A DNA stretch of 55,728 bases from Oscillospiraceae bacterium. GTDB taxonomy: Bacteria; Bacillota; Clostridia; Oscillospirales; Oscillospiraceae. The notes under the pieces are model-generated. The model did no database searches. It saw only the letters and a program-made list of their open reading frames with translations, and was not told the DNA's origin. Position numbers and translations under genes: made by a program. Where the stretch lies: contig JAETNP010000013.1 of NCBI GenBank assembly GCA_021768185.1, positions 1 to 55,728 on the forward strand, read 5' to 3'. Each line of letters opens with the position of its first letter. The first letter of the stretch is position 1. Shown here piece after piece: positions 44,826-53,626 of the stretch.

Positions 44826-46136
44826 TCAGTATTCCCAGTTTGCCGGATCGTCAACGCCGATCCGGCCGCCATCCGCAGTGATTAGCTCTCCCCAGTCGGT
44901 TTCTATGGAGTAGGGCACCCCGGCAAAGACAAATTCCCGGTCATATTCGTCCGTTACAACAGCGGAGATAGTAAAAATATCTCCCTCCTCAGGGACGACG
45001 GAGACAGGCGGGAACTGGTAGAAGTCGCTGTCTTCCTCACCATGGTAATTCGCCGGCTTCTCGCAGGGGGTCAGCCAGCCCAGCAGCTTCCGGTTCCGAA
45101 ACAGGCCCACACGCAGGCTTCTGGCCTCCGCCCGGTCGATCCGATTGTCCGCAGTATAGGACGCCGAGGTTGATGCAGAGGTTTCAGAAGGAGGCCTGAC
45201 ACTCACCGCATACTCCCCCGACCAATCCAGCTCGCCCTTCTCATTCAGTTTCTTCCACATCATCGCCATATGGCCGTCCATAGCATCAAAGTTTACCTCT
45301 GCCAAAGATTCACTGTACAGACCGATGTAGTTCTCCAGCAGCTGGGTCTCCCGCACGTCGCCGGTGATAAATGCGACTGAAATGCCGATACCGTCGGTCA
45401 GGGCGCAGGTCAATTGGGCGGAAAAGGTGTGGTCCTCCCCCAACTGGCCGGGGACCTCCACAGTACTGGTACCGTCGTCCGCCAGGAAAACCGCCGTCAT
45501 GCCCTCAGTGTAGGTTTTGGGCGCGGCATAGGCGGAGAAGGTCACCGTATTGGCAGCCAGGTCGGCGGAGAGGATCTCCGCGCCGTAGCTGACGGTGAGG
45601 GTGTTCTGGTTTTTCAGAACCGTCTCCACCCGGCTGGCGATGCCGCCGATCTGGCTGTCCACAGAGTAGGTCACGTTGGTAATGGAATTTTGCAGGCTGT
45701 TATACTGGTCCTGCATAGTCCGCAGTTCTCCACGCAGATTGCTCAGCACCACCAGCAGCGCCAATCCCGCCGCCGCGCCCAGGGCCCAGGGCCACCGGCG
45801 CTTTTTCGGCGGCTGTTGGGCCGCCAGATAGCGGTCCACGATCTCCTCTACCATTTTTAATTGCGTCTCCGTCAGCTCGGCGCTTCCGGCCTCGGTTGGC
45901 TGGGCGGGGTCCCCTCCCCTGCTCTCCGCGCTCTCCTCCACCCCCAGCAGCCAGCCGATGGTCACGCCGAAAAGCCTGCTCAGGGCGATGAATTTGTCTA
46001 TTTCCGGCAGAGAGGAATCGCTCTCCCATTTGTACACGGACTGGCGGGATACGCCCAGGGCTTCCCCCAGGGTCTCCTGGCTCAGGCCCCGCTCCTTCCG
46101 TTTCTGTGAAATGCGCTGTCCTACGGACACAGACAT
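44826..46136 (-). CDS. XRE-type regulator with single membrane segment and extracytoplasmic domain
   Basis: 436 residues from ATG 46136, site AAAGGAGG. Residues about 5-65: helix-turn-helix (RISQKRKERGLSQETLGEALGVSRQSVYKWESD). Then an acidic linker, a basic PPKKRRW stretch, one membrane helix near residues 118-137, a coiled-coil-like segment, and an outside region of about 270 residues rich in beta strands. Single-pass XRE proteins of this kind may link an outside signal to transcription; the target is unknown. It faces the other membrane XRE gene tail to tail. Confidence 0.8.
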   Translation of the reverse strand: MSVSVGQRISQKRKERGLSQETLGEALGVSRQSVYKWESDSSLPEIDKFIALSRLFGVTIGWLLGVEESAESRGGDPAQPTEAGSAELTETQLKMVEEIVDRYLAAQQPPKKRRWPWALGAAAGLALLVVLSNLRGELRTMQDQYNSLQNSITNVTYSVDSQIGGIASRVETVLKNQNTLTVSYGAEILSADLAANTVTFSAYAAPKTYTEGMTAVFLADDGTSTVEVPGQLGEDHTFSAQLTCALTDGIGISVAFITGDVRETQLLENYIGLYSESLAEVNFDAMDGHMAMMWKKLNEKGELDWSGEYAVSVRPPSETSASTSASYTADNRIDRAEARSLRVGLFRNRKLLGWLTPCEKPANYHGEEDSDFYQFPPVSVVPEEGDIFTISAVVTDEYDREFVFAGVPYSIETDWGELITADGGRIGVDDPANWEY

Positions 46137-46238
46137 CCGCCTCCTTTCCCCTTCAGCATAGCAAAACCGCCCCGGCTGGTCCACCAACCGGGACGGGATT
46201 TTTGCTAACCGGCGGTTTACATTTCGCCGGAACCGGCC

Positions 46239-46778
46239 CTATTTGCCGTTTTTCAGCACTTCCCGGCGAATATAGGCGATGGTATGTTCCTCCCCCTCGT
46301 CCCGGAGCATGAGGAGCAGTTTTTCCAGCAGGGCCTGGGTGTTGGGATGGATGATGTAATGGTCCAGGCTTTTGGCGTAGTAGTCCCAGGGGGAGGCGTC
46401 GGTATATTTCTCCTTCTGGTAGATCTGGCAGGCGGCGATCCGGTCGCAGAACATTTCCACCACGTAGTTGACCGGAATCTCCATGCCGCCCATTTTGTAT
46501 CCCAGCTCCGGGGCGTAGTCAATCCAGTACTCCAGATGGTGTTTGTTTCTTCCCTTGTGGTGGAGCCAAGCGGCGGAATATCCCTTCTCCAGACGCTCCA
46601 TCTCGTTGGGGCTCCGGTTGCCCTGGTAGTATTTTATCCCGGGGAGAAATTCGATTGGAGTATATTTGCTCAGGTCGTGGAGAAGGCCCTGGCGGTAAAG
46701 GCCCACCTTGAAGCAGTATTTCATGACGCGCAGTTTATGGGTGGTGATGGTTTTGAAATGGCCCCAAAGGTTGGACAT
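46239..46778 (-). CDS. DUF5662-family protein, HD-like
   Basis: 179 residues from ATG 46778 (MSNLWGHFKTITTHK), with GGAGG upstream; the ORF extends further only through element G sequence. GLLHDLSKYTPIEF and HHKGRNKHHLEYW carry histidine/aspartate pairs arranged as in HD-type metal hydrolases. A catalytic role is plausible; the substrate is unknown. It is a common small gene in Clostridia and phages. Confidence 0.8.
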   Translation of the reverse strand: MSNLWGHFKTITTHKLRVMKYCFKVGLYRQGLLHDLSKYTPIEFLPGIKYYQGNRSPNEMERLEKGYSAAWLHHKGRNKHHLEYWIDYAPELGYKMGGMEIPVNYVVEMFCDRIAACQIYQKEKYTDASPWDYYAKSLDHYIIHPNTQALLEKLLLMLRDEGEEHTIAYIRREVLKNGK

Positions 46779-46807
46779 ACTGCTTCCTCCTTTTTCCCAG
46801 GCTCCTT

Positions 46808-47407
46808 GCGGCCCCTGCGGGGCCGCCGCCACATGTTTCTCATTGACAGCCCGGGGGCTCCTCGCCCCCGGACTCCGCGGGTACTTTTTGTGCAAACAAA
46901 AAGTACCCAAAAAGTTGCTTAAACCTGGCGGTTTAAGAATCCCTCATTTTTTGATTAGTTTACGCCCAAGGCATAGTCGGTTTTGTCTACCGCACTGCCG
47001 TCCGCTTCGTTCCTCTTCTTCGCCTATTTCAGCGTGGTCGTCGGCGGCCTCTACCGTATAGCGGGGCTAACTCCCCGTGGTACATAACGAGGGCTTCTCC
47101 GTTTTACCAGAAGTTCTGGCGATGGTGACAGACTGTGTGTAGAAGCGGCGCCGCAGTAAGCACTTCCATAAGGTCCCGTGGGTAGACGCAGAAATCCGGC
47201 GCACCAACGAAGAATTGAGGGTAGAACCATCCCCGGTACGTCGGAGGGGAAATAACCTCCCCCGTAATCAGGAGGATTCTCAAGGAACGTAGTTCCTTGA
47301 GCGACCTTTTGGTACTTTTCCCTCGCGGGAAAAGTACGCCCCCGTCCTCGCCCGGCAGGGCGAATCTAATGAAAAGATCAGAGCCAAGGCGGCCCCGCAG
47401 GGGCCGC
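46808..47407. repeat. Element G: complete palindrome-ended element before the metallophosphoesterase stop
   Basis: Left end: GCGGCCCC/GGGGCCGC (46808-46826), CCGGGGGC-type hairpin, GGGTACTTTTTG/CAAAAAGTACCC, CTTAAACC/GGTTTAAG (46918-46937). Right end, inverted: CTCAAGGAA/TTCCTTGAG (47279-47301), GTACTTTTCCC/GGGAAAAGTAC, CGCCC/GGGCG, GCGGCCCC/GGGGCCGC (47389-47407), 1 base from the next stop codon. The interior is L1 (about 46955-47080) plus R1 (about 47090-47270), as in element B. Confidence 0.85.
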
Positions 47408-47408
47408 G

Positions 47409-48011
47409 TTACACCTTGTCCGGTATTTCGAGAATATATCTCTCGTAGGCGTTGATAATCGTGGTCTCCCCCCGCTGGAGCGTCCGGGGCCGGTCGGCCC
47501 CGTAATTCAAATGCACATGCCCATGGACAAAATAACGGGGCTTATACTTGTCCAGAAAAGGAAGAAAACATTCAAACCCCCGGTGAGCATAGTCCTCCCC
47601 GTCCCCGTAGCCCTGGGCGGGAGAATGTGTGACCACAATGTCTACCCCGCCGGCCCGCCAGATACGAAACCACAGCTTCCGTATCCGGCGGGTCATCTGA
47701 TGCTCCGTGTATTGGTGGGGCCCCCCGCTGTAAACCGGACAGCCCCCAAGGCCCAGAATGCGCAGGCCGTTCACTGTCACTACCTTGTCCTCAATGCAGT
47801 CGCATCCTTCTGGGGGACGGCGCTCGTAGGTCTGGTCGTGATTCCCGTGGACGTACAGCACCCGGGCCCGGCCCATGGTGACCAGAAAGGAGAGATACTG
47901 AGATTTTAAATCGCCGCAGGCAATGATGAGGTCAATATCCGCCAGCCGCCCCGGCTGGTAGTAATCCCAGTAGTAGGGGCTCTCTTTGTCGGAGACAAGA
48001 AGGATCTTCAC
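47409..48011 (-). CDS. Metallophosphoesterase
   Basis: 200 residues from a GTG start at 48011 that overlaps the upstream stop as GTGA. The calcineurin-like motifs are LLVSDKES, IACGDLKS, YVHGNHD, VVTHSPAQG and YFVHGHVHLNYG, so the two-metal site is complete except that the first motif has SDKE in place of DxH. Substrate unknown: nucleotide, phosphodiester or protein. It is translationally coupled to the BMP-like protein and so probably acts with it. Confidence 0.85.
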   Translation of the reverse strand: MKILLVSDKESPYYWDYYQPGRLADIDLIIACGDLKSQYLSFLVTMGRARVLYVHGNHDQTYERRPPEGCDCIEDKVVTVNGLRILGLGGCPVYSGGPHQYTEHQMTRRIRKLWFRIWRAGGVDIVVTHSPAQGYGDGEDYAHRGFECFLPFLDKYKPRYFVHGHVHLNYGADRPRTLQRGETTIINAYERYILEIPDKV

Positions 48012-49984
48012 AGCACCGTGCCCTCTTTCTCCGGCGGGATCTGGTCGCGGTACACCCCCTGCAGCCGGACAAGGGTGCGGGACACAGGCAGCAGCTGATC
48101 GTAGGCGGGAATACTGCCCTCTACACCATCGCACAGCCAGTCCATATGCAGGATCTCCTCCGGGGAGAACCACTTCTCCCCGTCGTTGCGTACCTGCCCG
48201 TCCTGGGAGCGAATGGGTCGGCGGAATGGCTCAATGGAGCCGTCGATGATCCCCTTGCGCAGGATCTGGACCAGCTGCGTCACCCCCGCCGGCAGATCGG
48301 GGCTGAGAAGAACGTCCACCGTCCGGCTGCTCATGCCCCACCAGTAGTTCACCGCCCGTTCCTCCTCCTGGATATTCAGCTCGTCCCAGCCGCCGCTGAA
48401 AATGCTGCGCACCAGCTTGACGTAAAAGTTGCCCCAGTGCCAGTAGGGCGAGGCCAGAAAATGCAGCGTGCCGTCAGGCTCCGCCTGACACAGGCCCCAG
48501 GGCTCTCCCATCCGGTCGGGAGCCGGGATATCCCGGTTGGAAATGATCTCCGTCCCCTCGGCGGCCAAGGCGCTCATGGCGCCGTCCTCCACGCAGAACC
48601 ACCGCAGTTTGATCCGGGCCCGGGGGTTGGTCAGCCGGGCCCCCAGGGCAAAAGCGTTGATGCTGGCCGGTACGCCGAAAATGGGGTTGGAAGCCACATA
48701 GCCAATCTCCCCGTCCCGGCTCATGGCTCCGGCAATGGCCCCGGTGATGAACTTCCCCTCATAAATCCGGCTGTAGTAGGTCCGCACGCCGGCGTAGGGC
48801 ATGGCCGCGGAGCAGTTGAGCACCCGGATGCCGGGGTACTTGGCCGCCAGCTTCCGGCAGGCGCTGATAAGCGTGGGCGTGGTGGCGAAGATCACCTGGG
48901 TGCCGCTCTTGGACGCCTCCAGCATGGCATTCTCCGCCGCCTCGCCGGAGCGGACGCCGTTGAACACCCGGACGGTCACCTTGTCCCCCATCACCGCCTC
49001 CAGATACTGCCGGCCCAGGTCGTGGGCACGGACCCAGGTGCTCTCCTCGGGAGTGTATTCGTTGACGAAGGCCACGTTCAGGTGGTCGGGGAACACCGCG
49101 TGGAGCAGACGGCCGAAAAGATTGGGAGAAGGCGCGTCCTCCGTCTTCTGCTCCTCGGTCTCGGTGCTGACGGAGATGGGCTTGTCGGCGGCAAAGAGCT
49201 TGATATCCGGCCAAACCGCCGCCACCGATTTGTTCAGCTCCGCGGAGCTGAAGCTCCACAGCTGCTCAAAGGAGTACACCCGCAGCCACACCAGCAGGGC
49301 GTCCGAAGGCGTCACCGGCAGCTCCTCGGGACTCTGCTTGCGCAGCGCGTCCCGGAAATAGGTCAGGCCCGCCACAAAGTGCTGGCGCTCGTCCGCCGTC
49401 CAGACATGGTCCGGCTCGAAGCCCAGGGCCGCCTGAAGCTTGGCAAAGCTGCCGGGCCGGCTGAAATACACCCGGTACAGGCCCGTCAGCTGATAGGAGG
49501 CCATGAAGTCATAGTAAGCCCGGATCGCCGGGTCGTCAGACCAGGCGGGCACCACCCGGATCACATAGCCGGGAATCGTGGGCGCGCCGTAGCTCTTGAG
49601 AACGCTGACCCGCTTGTTGCCCTCCTGAACGTAAAACCGGCCCATGTACTCATAACACCGGATGGGATCCCGGATGCCCTCGTCCCCCAGATGGGCCTCG
49701 CACAGGGCCATCCACTTCTGGGCAAACTCCGTATCGGGGTCCAGCAGGGGCATGAAATCGGACGCGAAGGCGCTGCGCCGCCCGGCGCTCTTGGTGCCCA
49801 CGATCTGCTCGGTGGGCACCTCGATGACCCCCATATCCACACGGCCCGTCACCATATGCTCATCCAAAATCTCATCCAGCACCTGTGGATAGGGATAGCG
49901 CCCCCGGATAATACACTCCTTATAGCTCTTCTGGCCCTGCTTCAGGGCTTTACTGTATTGCTCTGCAGCTTCCTGTCTGCTCAC
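48008..49984 (-). CDS. Cytoplasmic BMP-like substrate-binding protein with ParB-like front domain
   Basis: 658 residues from a GTG start at 49984 (site GGAGG, 8 bases upstream). Residues about 1-200: charged helices and a ParB-like core around YMGRFYVQEGNKRVSVLKSYGAPTI. Residues about 310-620: a BMP/Med-like purine-nucleoside-binding fold (LNVAFVNEYTPEESTWVRAHDLGR, VIFATTPTLISACRKLAAKYPGIRVLNCSA, GKFITGAIAGAMSRDGEIGYVA). No signal peptide or lipobox, so unlike transport BMP proteins it is cytosolic. It probably senses a nucleoside-like ligand; this is inference. Confidence 0.75.
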   Translation of the reverse strand: MSRQEAAEQYSKALKQGQKSYKECIIRGRYPYPQVLDEILDEHMVTGRVDMGVIEVPTEQIVGTKSAGRRSAFASDFMPLLDPDTEFAQKWMALCEAHLGDEGIRDPIRCYEYMGRFYVQEGNKRVSVLKSYGAPTIPGYVIRVVPAWSDDPAIRAYYDFMASYQLTGLYRVYFSRPGSFAKLQAALGFEPDHVWTADERQHFVAGLTYFRDALRKQSPEELPVTPSDALLVWLRVYSFEQLWSFSSAELNKSVAAVWPDIKLFAADKPISVSTETEEQKTEDAPSPNLFGRLLHAVFPDHLNVAFVNEYTPEESTWVRAHDLGRQYLEAVMGDKVTVRVFNGVRSGEAAENAMLEASKSGTQVIFATTPTLISACRKLAAKYPGIRVLNCSAAMPYAGVRTYYSRIYEGKFITGAIAGAMSRDGEIGYVASNPIFGVPASINAFALGARLTNPRARIKLRWFCVEDGAMSALAAEGTEIISNRDIPAPDRMGEPWGLCQAEPDGTLHFLASPYWHWGNFYVKLVRSIFSGGWDELNIQEEERAVNYWWGMSSRTVDVLLSPDLPAGVTQLVQILRKGIIDGSIEPFRRPIRSQDGQVRNDGEKWFSPEEILHMDWLCDGVEGSIPAYDQLLPVSRTLVRLQGVYRDQIPPEKEGTVL

Positions 49985-50006
49985 AGCCGCTCCTCCTTCC
50001 TGACAC

Positions 50007-50255
50007 TCACACGTATTCCCGCAGCACCAGCTCCGTGGCACCCTGGTTCAGGCCAACCTCCAGGCGCTTCACCCGGGGATGCCTGGCATAGACACGGCGG
50101 ACCATGTCCCGCAGCTGGGTGCCCCCGCGGTAGCCGTGGACTACCTCCAGCCGGTAGACCGACCCCCCCGCCCGGCGCAGAGCCGCGTCAATGGCCGCCT
50201 GGGCCTGAGCGCAGTTCATCCCGTGGATATCCAGCCGGATTGTCCCGCTCTGCAT
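50007..50255 (-). CDS. Smr-domain protein
   Basis: 82 residues, nearly all one Smr domain: LDIHGMNCAQAQAAIDAAL at the front and VVHGYRGGTQLRDMVR in the middle match the LDxHG and HGxGxGxLR blocks of the MutS2 C-terminal nuclease family. The second motif is altered (HGYRGG), which may weaken nuclease activity. GGAGGCGG precedes the start. It is the first gene of the Smr / BMP-like / metallophosphoesterase operon. Confidence 0.8.
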   Translation of the reverse strand: MQSGTIRLDIHGMNCAQAQAAIDAALRRAGGSVYRLEVVHGYRGGTQLRDMVRRVYARHPRVKRLEVGLNQGATELVLREYV

Positions 50256-50291
50256 GGCCCGCCGCCTCCTTATTGTATGAAAGATATATCT

Positions 50292-50320
50292 ATTTTAACA
50301 GCTTCCGCCGCCGCCGTCAA
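50292..50320 (-). promoter_or_regulatory. Promoter of the Smr/BMP-like/phosphoesterase operon
   Basis: Minus strand TTGACG (50320-50315), 17 bases, TAAAAT (50297-50292), 37 bases before the Smr start codon. Confidence 0.65.
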
Positions 50321-50396
50321 CCGCCCTTTGACAGTCCCTGGCAAATCAATACGTATTGCTCCGGGCGTCGAACTTTTGAACTTTTTCAGAATCCTG

Positions 50397-50425
50397 TTGA
50401 CAATCTCCCCGGCGTGCCGTATAAT
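50397..50425 (+). promoter_or_regulatory. Promoter of metK
   Basis: Full consensus TTGACA (50397-50402), 17 bases, TATAAT (50420-50425). Transcription should start near 50432, just before the riboswitch. Confidence 0.9.
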
Positions 50426-50454
50426 AAACTTGTATCAAGTCCCACAATTGAATA

Positions 50455-50546
50455 CCTTATCAAGAGTGGCGGAGGGAACGGCCCGATGAAGCCACGGCAA
50501 CCTGCACATGCAAGGTGCCAATTCCGGCGGTCAGCGAAAGATGAGG
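50455..50546 (+). promoter_or_regulatory. SAM-I riboswitch (S-box)
   Basis: Upstream of metK the S-box core is clear: AAGAGTGGCGGAGGGA, CCGATGAAGCC, GGCAACC, GGTGCCAATTCC and the closing GATGAGG, which pairs with CCTTATC at the 5' end (P1, 50455-50461 with 50540-50546). High SAM should stabilise P1 and allow the downstream terminator to form, reducing metK expression. Confidence 0.95.
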
Positions 50547-50563
50547 AGCACCAAACCCTTCCA

Positions 50564-50592
50564 AGCACGCCGCCAGGCGTGCTTTTTCTTTT
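50564..50592 (+). terminator. S-box terminator
   Basis: AGCACGCC/GGCGTGCT stem (50564-50571 with 50576-50583), GCCA loop, followed by a T-rich run, 42 bases before the metK start. It is the expression platform of the riboswitch. Confidence 0.88.
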
Positions 50593-50633
50593 GCACGCCA
50601 GCACAAAAAAACAACGAAAGAGAGGAACACATT

Positions 50634-51788
50634 ATGGCAAACCGCATCTTTACCTCCGAGTCCGTTACCGAGGGACATCCCGACAAGGTCTGCGACCAGA
50701 TCTCCGACGCCGTCCTGGACGCCATCCTGGCCCAGGACCCCACCGGCCGGGTGGCCTGCGAGACCATCACCACCACCGGTATGGTGACGGTCATGGGCGA
50801 GATCTCTACCAAATGCTACGTAGACATCCCCCACATCGTCCGCCGCACAGTGGACAAGATCGGCTACAACGACCCCGCCTACGGCTTTGACGCCCGGTCC
50901 TGCGCCGTTCTCACCGCCATCGACGAGCAGAGCGGCGACATCGCCATGGGCGTGAACGGCGACAGCGACGAGACCATCGGCGCCGGTGACCAGGGCATGA
51001 TGTTCGGCTACGCCTGCGACGAGACGCCGGAGCTGATGCCTGCCCCCATCTCCCTGGCCCATCAGCTCTGCCGCCGCCTGGCCGCGGTGCGCAAGAGCGG
51101 CGAGCTGAACTGGCTGCGCCCCGACGGCAAGAGCCAGGTCACCGTGGAGTACGACGCCGACGGCAAGGTGCTGCGCTGCCCCGCTATCGTGGTCTCCACC
51201 CAGCACAGCCCCGACATCTCCATTGAGGACCTGCGGGAGGCCATCGTCGAGACAGTGGTCAAACCCGTCATCCCCGCCCAGTACATCGACAAGGACACCA
51301 AGTTCTTCATCAATCCCACCGGACGGTTCGTCATCGGCGGCCCCGTGGGCGACAGCGGCCTCACGGGCCGGAAAATCATCGTGGACACCTACGGCGGCTC
51401 CGCCAGCCACGGCGGCGGCTGCTTCTCCGGCAAGGACCCCACCAAGGTGGACCGCTCCGCCGCCTACATGGCCCGCTACGCAGCGAAGAACGTGGTGGCC
51501 GCCGGCCTGGCCCGCCGCTGCCACATCGAGCTGGCCTACGCCATCGGCGTCAGCGAGCCGGTGAGCGTGCTGGTGGACAGTCAGGGCACCGGCGTCATTT
51601 CCGATGAGCGGCTCAGTGAGATTGTAAAGAACCTCTTTGACCTGCGCCCCGGTAAGATCATCGCCCACCTCGGCCTGCGCCGCCCCATCTACGAGCAGAC
51701 CGCCGCCTACGGTCACTTCGGCCGCACGGATGTAGACCTGCCCTGGGAACACCTGGATATGGTGGATGCCCTGAAGGCCGCCAAGTAA
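50634..51788 (+). CDS. metK: S-adenosylmethionine synthetase
   Basis: Makes SAM from methionine and ATP. The start at 50634 ([19 protein letters not shown]) gives 384 residues; an ORF extension upstream covers the riboswitch. Motifs: [28 protein letters not shown] (adenosine contact) and [16 protein letters not shown] (phosphate loop). Length and spacing are normal. Control by the SAM-I riboswitch gives product feedback. Confidence 0.97.
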   Translation: MANRIFTSESVTEGHPDKVCDQISDAVLDAILAQDPTGRVACETITTTGMVTVMGEISTKCYVDIPHIVRRTVDKIGYNDPAYGFDARSCAVLTAIDEQSGDIAMGVNGDSDETIGAGDQGMMFGYACDETPELMPAPISLAHQLCRRLAAVRKSGELNWLRPDGKSQVTVEYDADGKVLRCPAIVVSTQHSPDISIEDLREAIVETVVKPVIPAQYIDKDTKFFINPTGRFVIGGPVGDSGLTGRKIIVDTYGGSASHGGGCFSGKDPTKVDRSAAYMARYAAKNVVAAGLARRCHIELAYAIGVSEPVSVLVDSQGTGVISDERLSEIVKNLFDLRPGKIIAHLGLRRPIYEQTAAYGHFGRTDVDLPWEHLDMVDALKAAK

Positions 51789-51799
51789 TTATGTGCCAT

Positions 51800-51885
51800 G
51801 TTTTGCGGTTGCCGCCGTTTACGGCGGTGAGCAAAACGGCTTGAATCAAATGTGTTATTTCCGAATTTTAAATGCGGAAATAACA
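51800..51885. promoter_or_regulatory. Two hairpins between metK and the macrodomain gene
   Basis: First, GTTTTGC...GCAAAAC around CCGCCGT/ACGGCGG (51800 to about 51838), a possible terminator without T-run. Second, a perfect 11-bp stem TGTTATTTCCG/CGGAAATAACA (51853-51863 with 51875-51885), which may be an operator or attenuator of the macrodomain-SirTM unit. Confidence 0.5.
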
Positions 51886-51981
51886 TCACGATCGAGGCCG
51901 GACTGCAGGAATAAACCGCAATACCATTTCTATATGGGAACAGGTTATGTTCGCAGGCAAAACACATCGGGAGGCAGGCGC

Positions 51982-52788
51982 ATGACGCACGAAGAACAAC
52001 GCCGCTACTTGATCCGGGAGCTGTTGGCGGAAGATGCTCAGTACCAAAGCATCGTGATCCCGGAGGATACCCAGGGGCAGAAAGATTTACTCCGGGCGCT
52101 GATGAACGTGCGCCCGCCTATGCCGATTGGTCAGGACTTTCTGACGGTGCAGGATGAGTACCTGTCCATCGAGCGGGATATGGAGGGAGTGGAGGACGTT
52201 CACTCCCTCCCACCCCTCCGCTGTGATGAGCGGCTGGTGTTATGGCAGGGTGATATTACGACTTTAAATGCGGATGCTATCGTCAATGCGGCCAACAGCG
52301 GTATGAGAGGCTGTTTCCACGCCCTCCATTCCTGCATTGATAACATCATTCACACCAAAAGCGGCATTCAGCTGCGGCTGTACTGCGATGAAATGATGAA
52401 ACAACAGGGGTATGAAGAACCCGCCGGGCAGGCCAAAATCACCCCGGCTTTCAATCTGCCCAGCCGGTATGTCCTGCATACGGTTGGCCCGATTGTCGAG
52501 GGACATGTTTCCCGGCGCGACCGTGAGCTGCTGGCCTCCTGCTATCGCTCCTGTTTGGAACTGGCCGCAGAAAACCGGCTGGAAAGTATTGCGTTCTGCT
52601 GTATTTCCACCGGGGTGTTCCACTTCCCCAACCAGGATGCCGCTGAAATCGCAGTGAAAACAGTCGCCGGCTTCCTGCAGGCCCCATCTTCTATTCAAAG
52701 GGTGATCTTCAATGTCTTTAAGGATACCGACAAGCAAATCTACCGGGAACTTCTCGGCCCAAACGCAGAAGCTGAAACAGCTCATTGA
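51982..52788 (+). CDS. Zinc-containing macrodomain ADP-ribosylhydrolase
   Basis: 268 residues from ATG 51982 with GGGAGG upstream. The macro core begins at GDITTLNADAIVNAANS (G90 onward). GCFHALHSCIDNIIH carries the family zinc ligands C111, H116 and C118. These Zn-macrodomains remove ADP-ribose from proteins modified by the neighbouring SirTM sirtuin, as described for Staphylococcus and Streptococcus. The first ~70 residues form the family's N-terminal helical extension. The sirtuin gene overlaps its 3' end by 77 bases. Confidence 0.9.
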   Translation: MTHEEQRRYLIRELLAEDAQYQSIVIPEDTQGQKDLLRALMNVRPPMPIGQDFLTVQDEYLSIERDMEGVEDVHSLPPLRCDERLVLWQGDITTLNADAIVNAANSGMRGCFHALHSCIDNIIHTKSGIQLRLYCDEMMKQQGYEEPAGQAKITPAFNLPSRYVLHTVGPIVEGHVSRRDRELLASCYRSCLELAAENRLESIAFCCISTGVFHFPNQDAAEIAVKTVAGFLQAPSSIQRVIFNVFKDTDKQIYRELLGPNAEAETAH

Positions 52789-53587
52789 AAAAGCGGGTGC
52801 CGTCATGCTCGGCGCGGGGGCCGGGCTGTCCGCCTCGGCGGGGCTGACCTACTCCGGAGAGCGGTTTGAGCGGTATTTCAGCGACTTCCAAAAGAAATAC
52901 GGCATACAGGATATGTACTCCGGGGGGTTTTATCCCTTTGAATCATTGGAGGAATATTGGGCGTGGTGGAGCCGTCACATTATGGTAAACCGCTATGAAC
53001 GCGCTCCCAAGCCGGTCTATGACGATTTGCTGAAGATGGTGGAAAACAAGGACTACTTTGTGCTGACCACCAATGTGGATCACCAGTTTCAGTCCGCGGG
53101 CTTTGATAAAACGCGGCTGTTCTATACCCAGGGAGATTATGGCCTGTGGCAATGCTCTGAACCCTGCCACCAGGAGACGTATGATAATGAAGCCGCCGTA
53201 CGGCAGATGTGGACGGAGCAGCGGGATATGCGGGTGCCCTCGGAATTGATCCCCCGCTGTCCCCGGTGCGGCAGACCCATGACGATGAACCTCCGGGCGG
53301 ATGACACCTTTGTGCAGGACGAGGGCTGGTACGCCGCCGCCCAACGGTATGATGATTTTGTTCAGCGCCATAAAGACTGCGCCGTTCTCTACCTGGAACT
53401 CGGAGTGGGCATGAACACCCCCGGTATCATCAAATACAACTTCTGGCAGCAAGTCCATCGGAACCCGAAAGCAAGCTATGTCTGTATCAATCAGGGACAG
53501 ACCTGCGCGCCCCAGGAAATTGAGAGCCGAAGTCTTTGCATGGATACAGACATCGGAAGTGCATTGACAGAATTAAAAAATTTATAA
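52712..53587 (+). CDS. SirTM (class M) sirtuin, protein ADP-ribosyltransferase candidate
   Basis: 291 residues. NAD-binding GAGAGLSASAGLTYSG lies near residues 34-49, TTNVDHQFQSAGF is the central sirtuin block, and cysteines at CSEPC and CPRCG may bind zinc. Class M sirtuins transfer ADP-ribose and do not deacetylate, and are encoded with a macrodomain. The start at 52712 has AAGGGTG upstream and lies inside the macro gene, so translation is coupled. In pathogens the modified target is lipoylated GcvH-L; neither gcvH-L nor lplA2 is next to it here. Confidence 0.88.
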   Translation: MSLRIPTSKSTGNFSAQTQKLKQLIEKAGAVMLGAGAGLSASAGLTYSGERFERYFSDFQKKYGIQDMYSGGFYPFESLEEYWAWWSRHIMVNRYERAPKPVYDDLLKMVENKDYFVLTTNVDHQFQSAGFDKTRLFYTQGDYGLWQCSEPCHQETYDNEAAVRQMWTEQRDMRVPSELIPRCPRCGRPMTMNLRADDTFVQDEGWYAAAQRYDDFVQRHKDCAVLYLELGVGMNTPGIIKYNFWQQVHRNPKASYVCINQGQTCAPQEIESRSLCMDTDIGSALTELKNL

Positions 53588-53593
53588 CTATTT

Positions 53594-53626
53594 GCCGTCT
53601 TTTCCTGATGAAAAGGCGGCTTTTTC
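53594..53626 (+). terminator. Terminator after SirTM gene
   Basis: 10-bp stem (53594-53603 with 53611-53620, one G-T pair), 7-base loop, then T5. Seven bases after the stop codon. Confidence 0.88.

Noticed and set aside
48146..50890. 914-codon plus-strand open frame
   Set aside because: Shadow of the BMP-like and Smr genes that also runs over the riboswitch; low-complexity composition and no domain.
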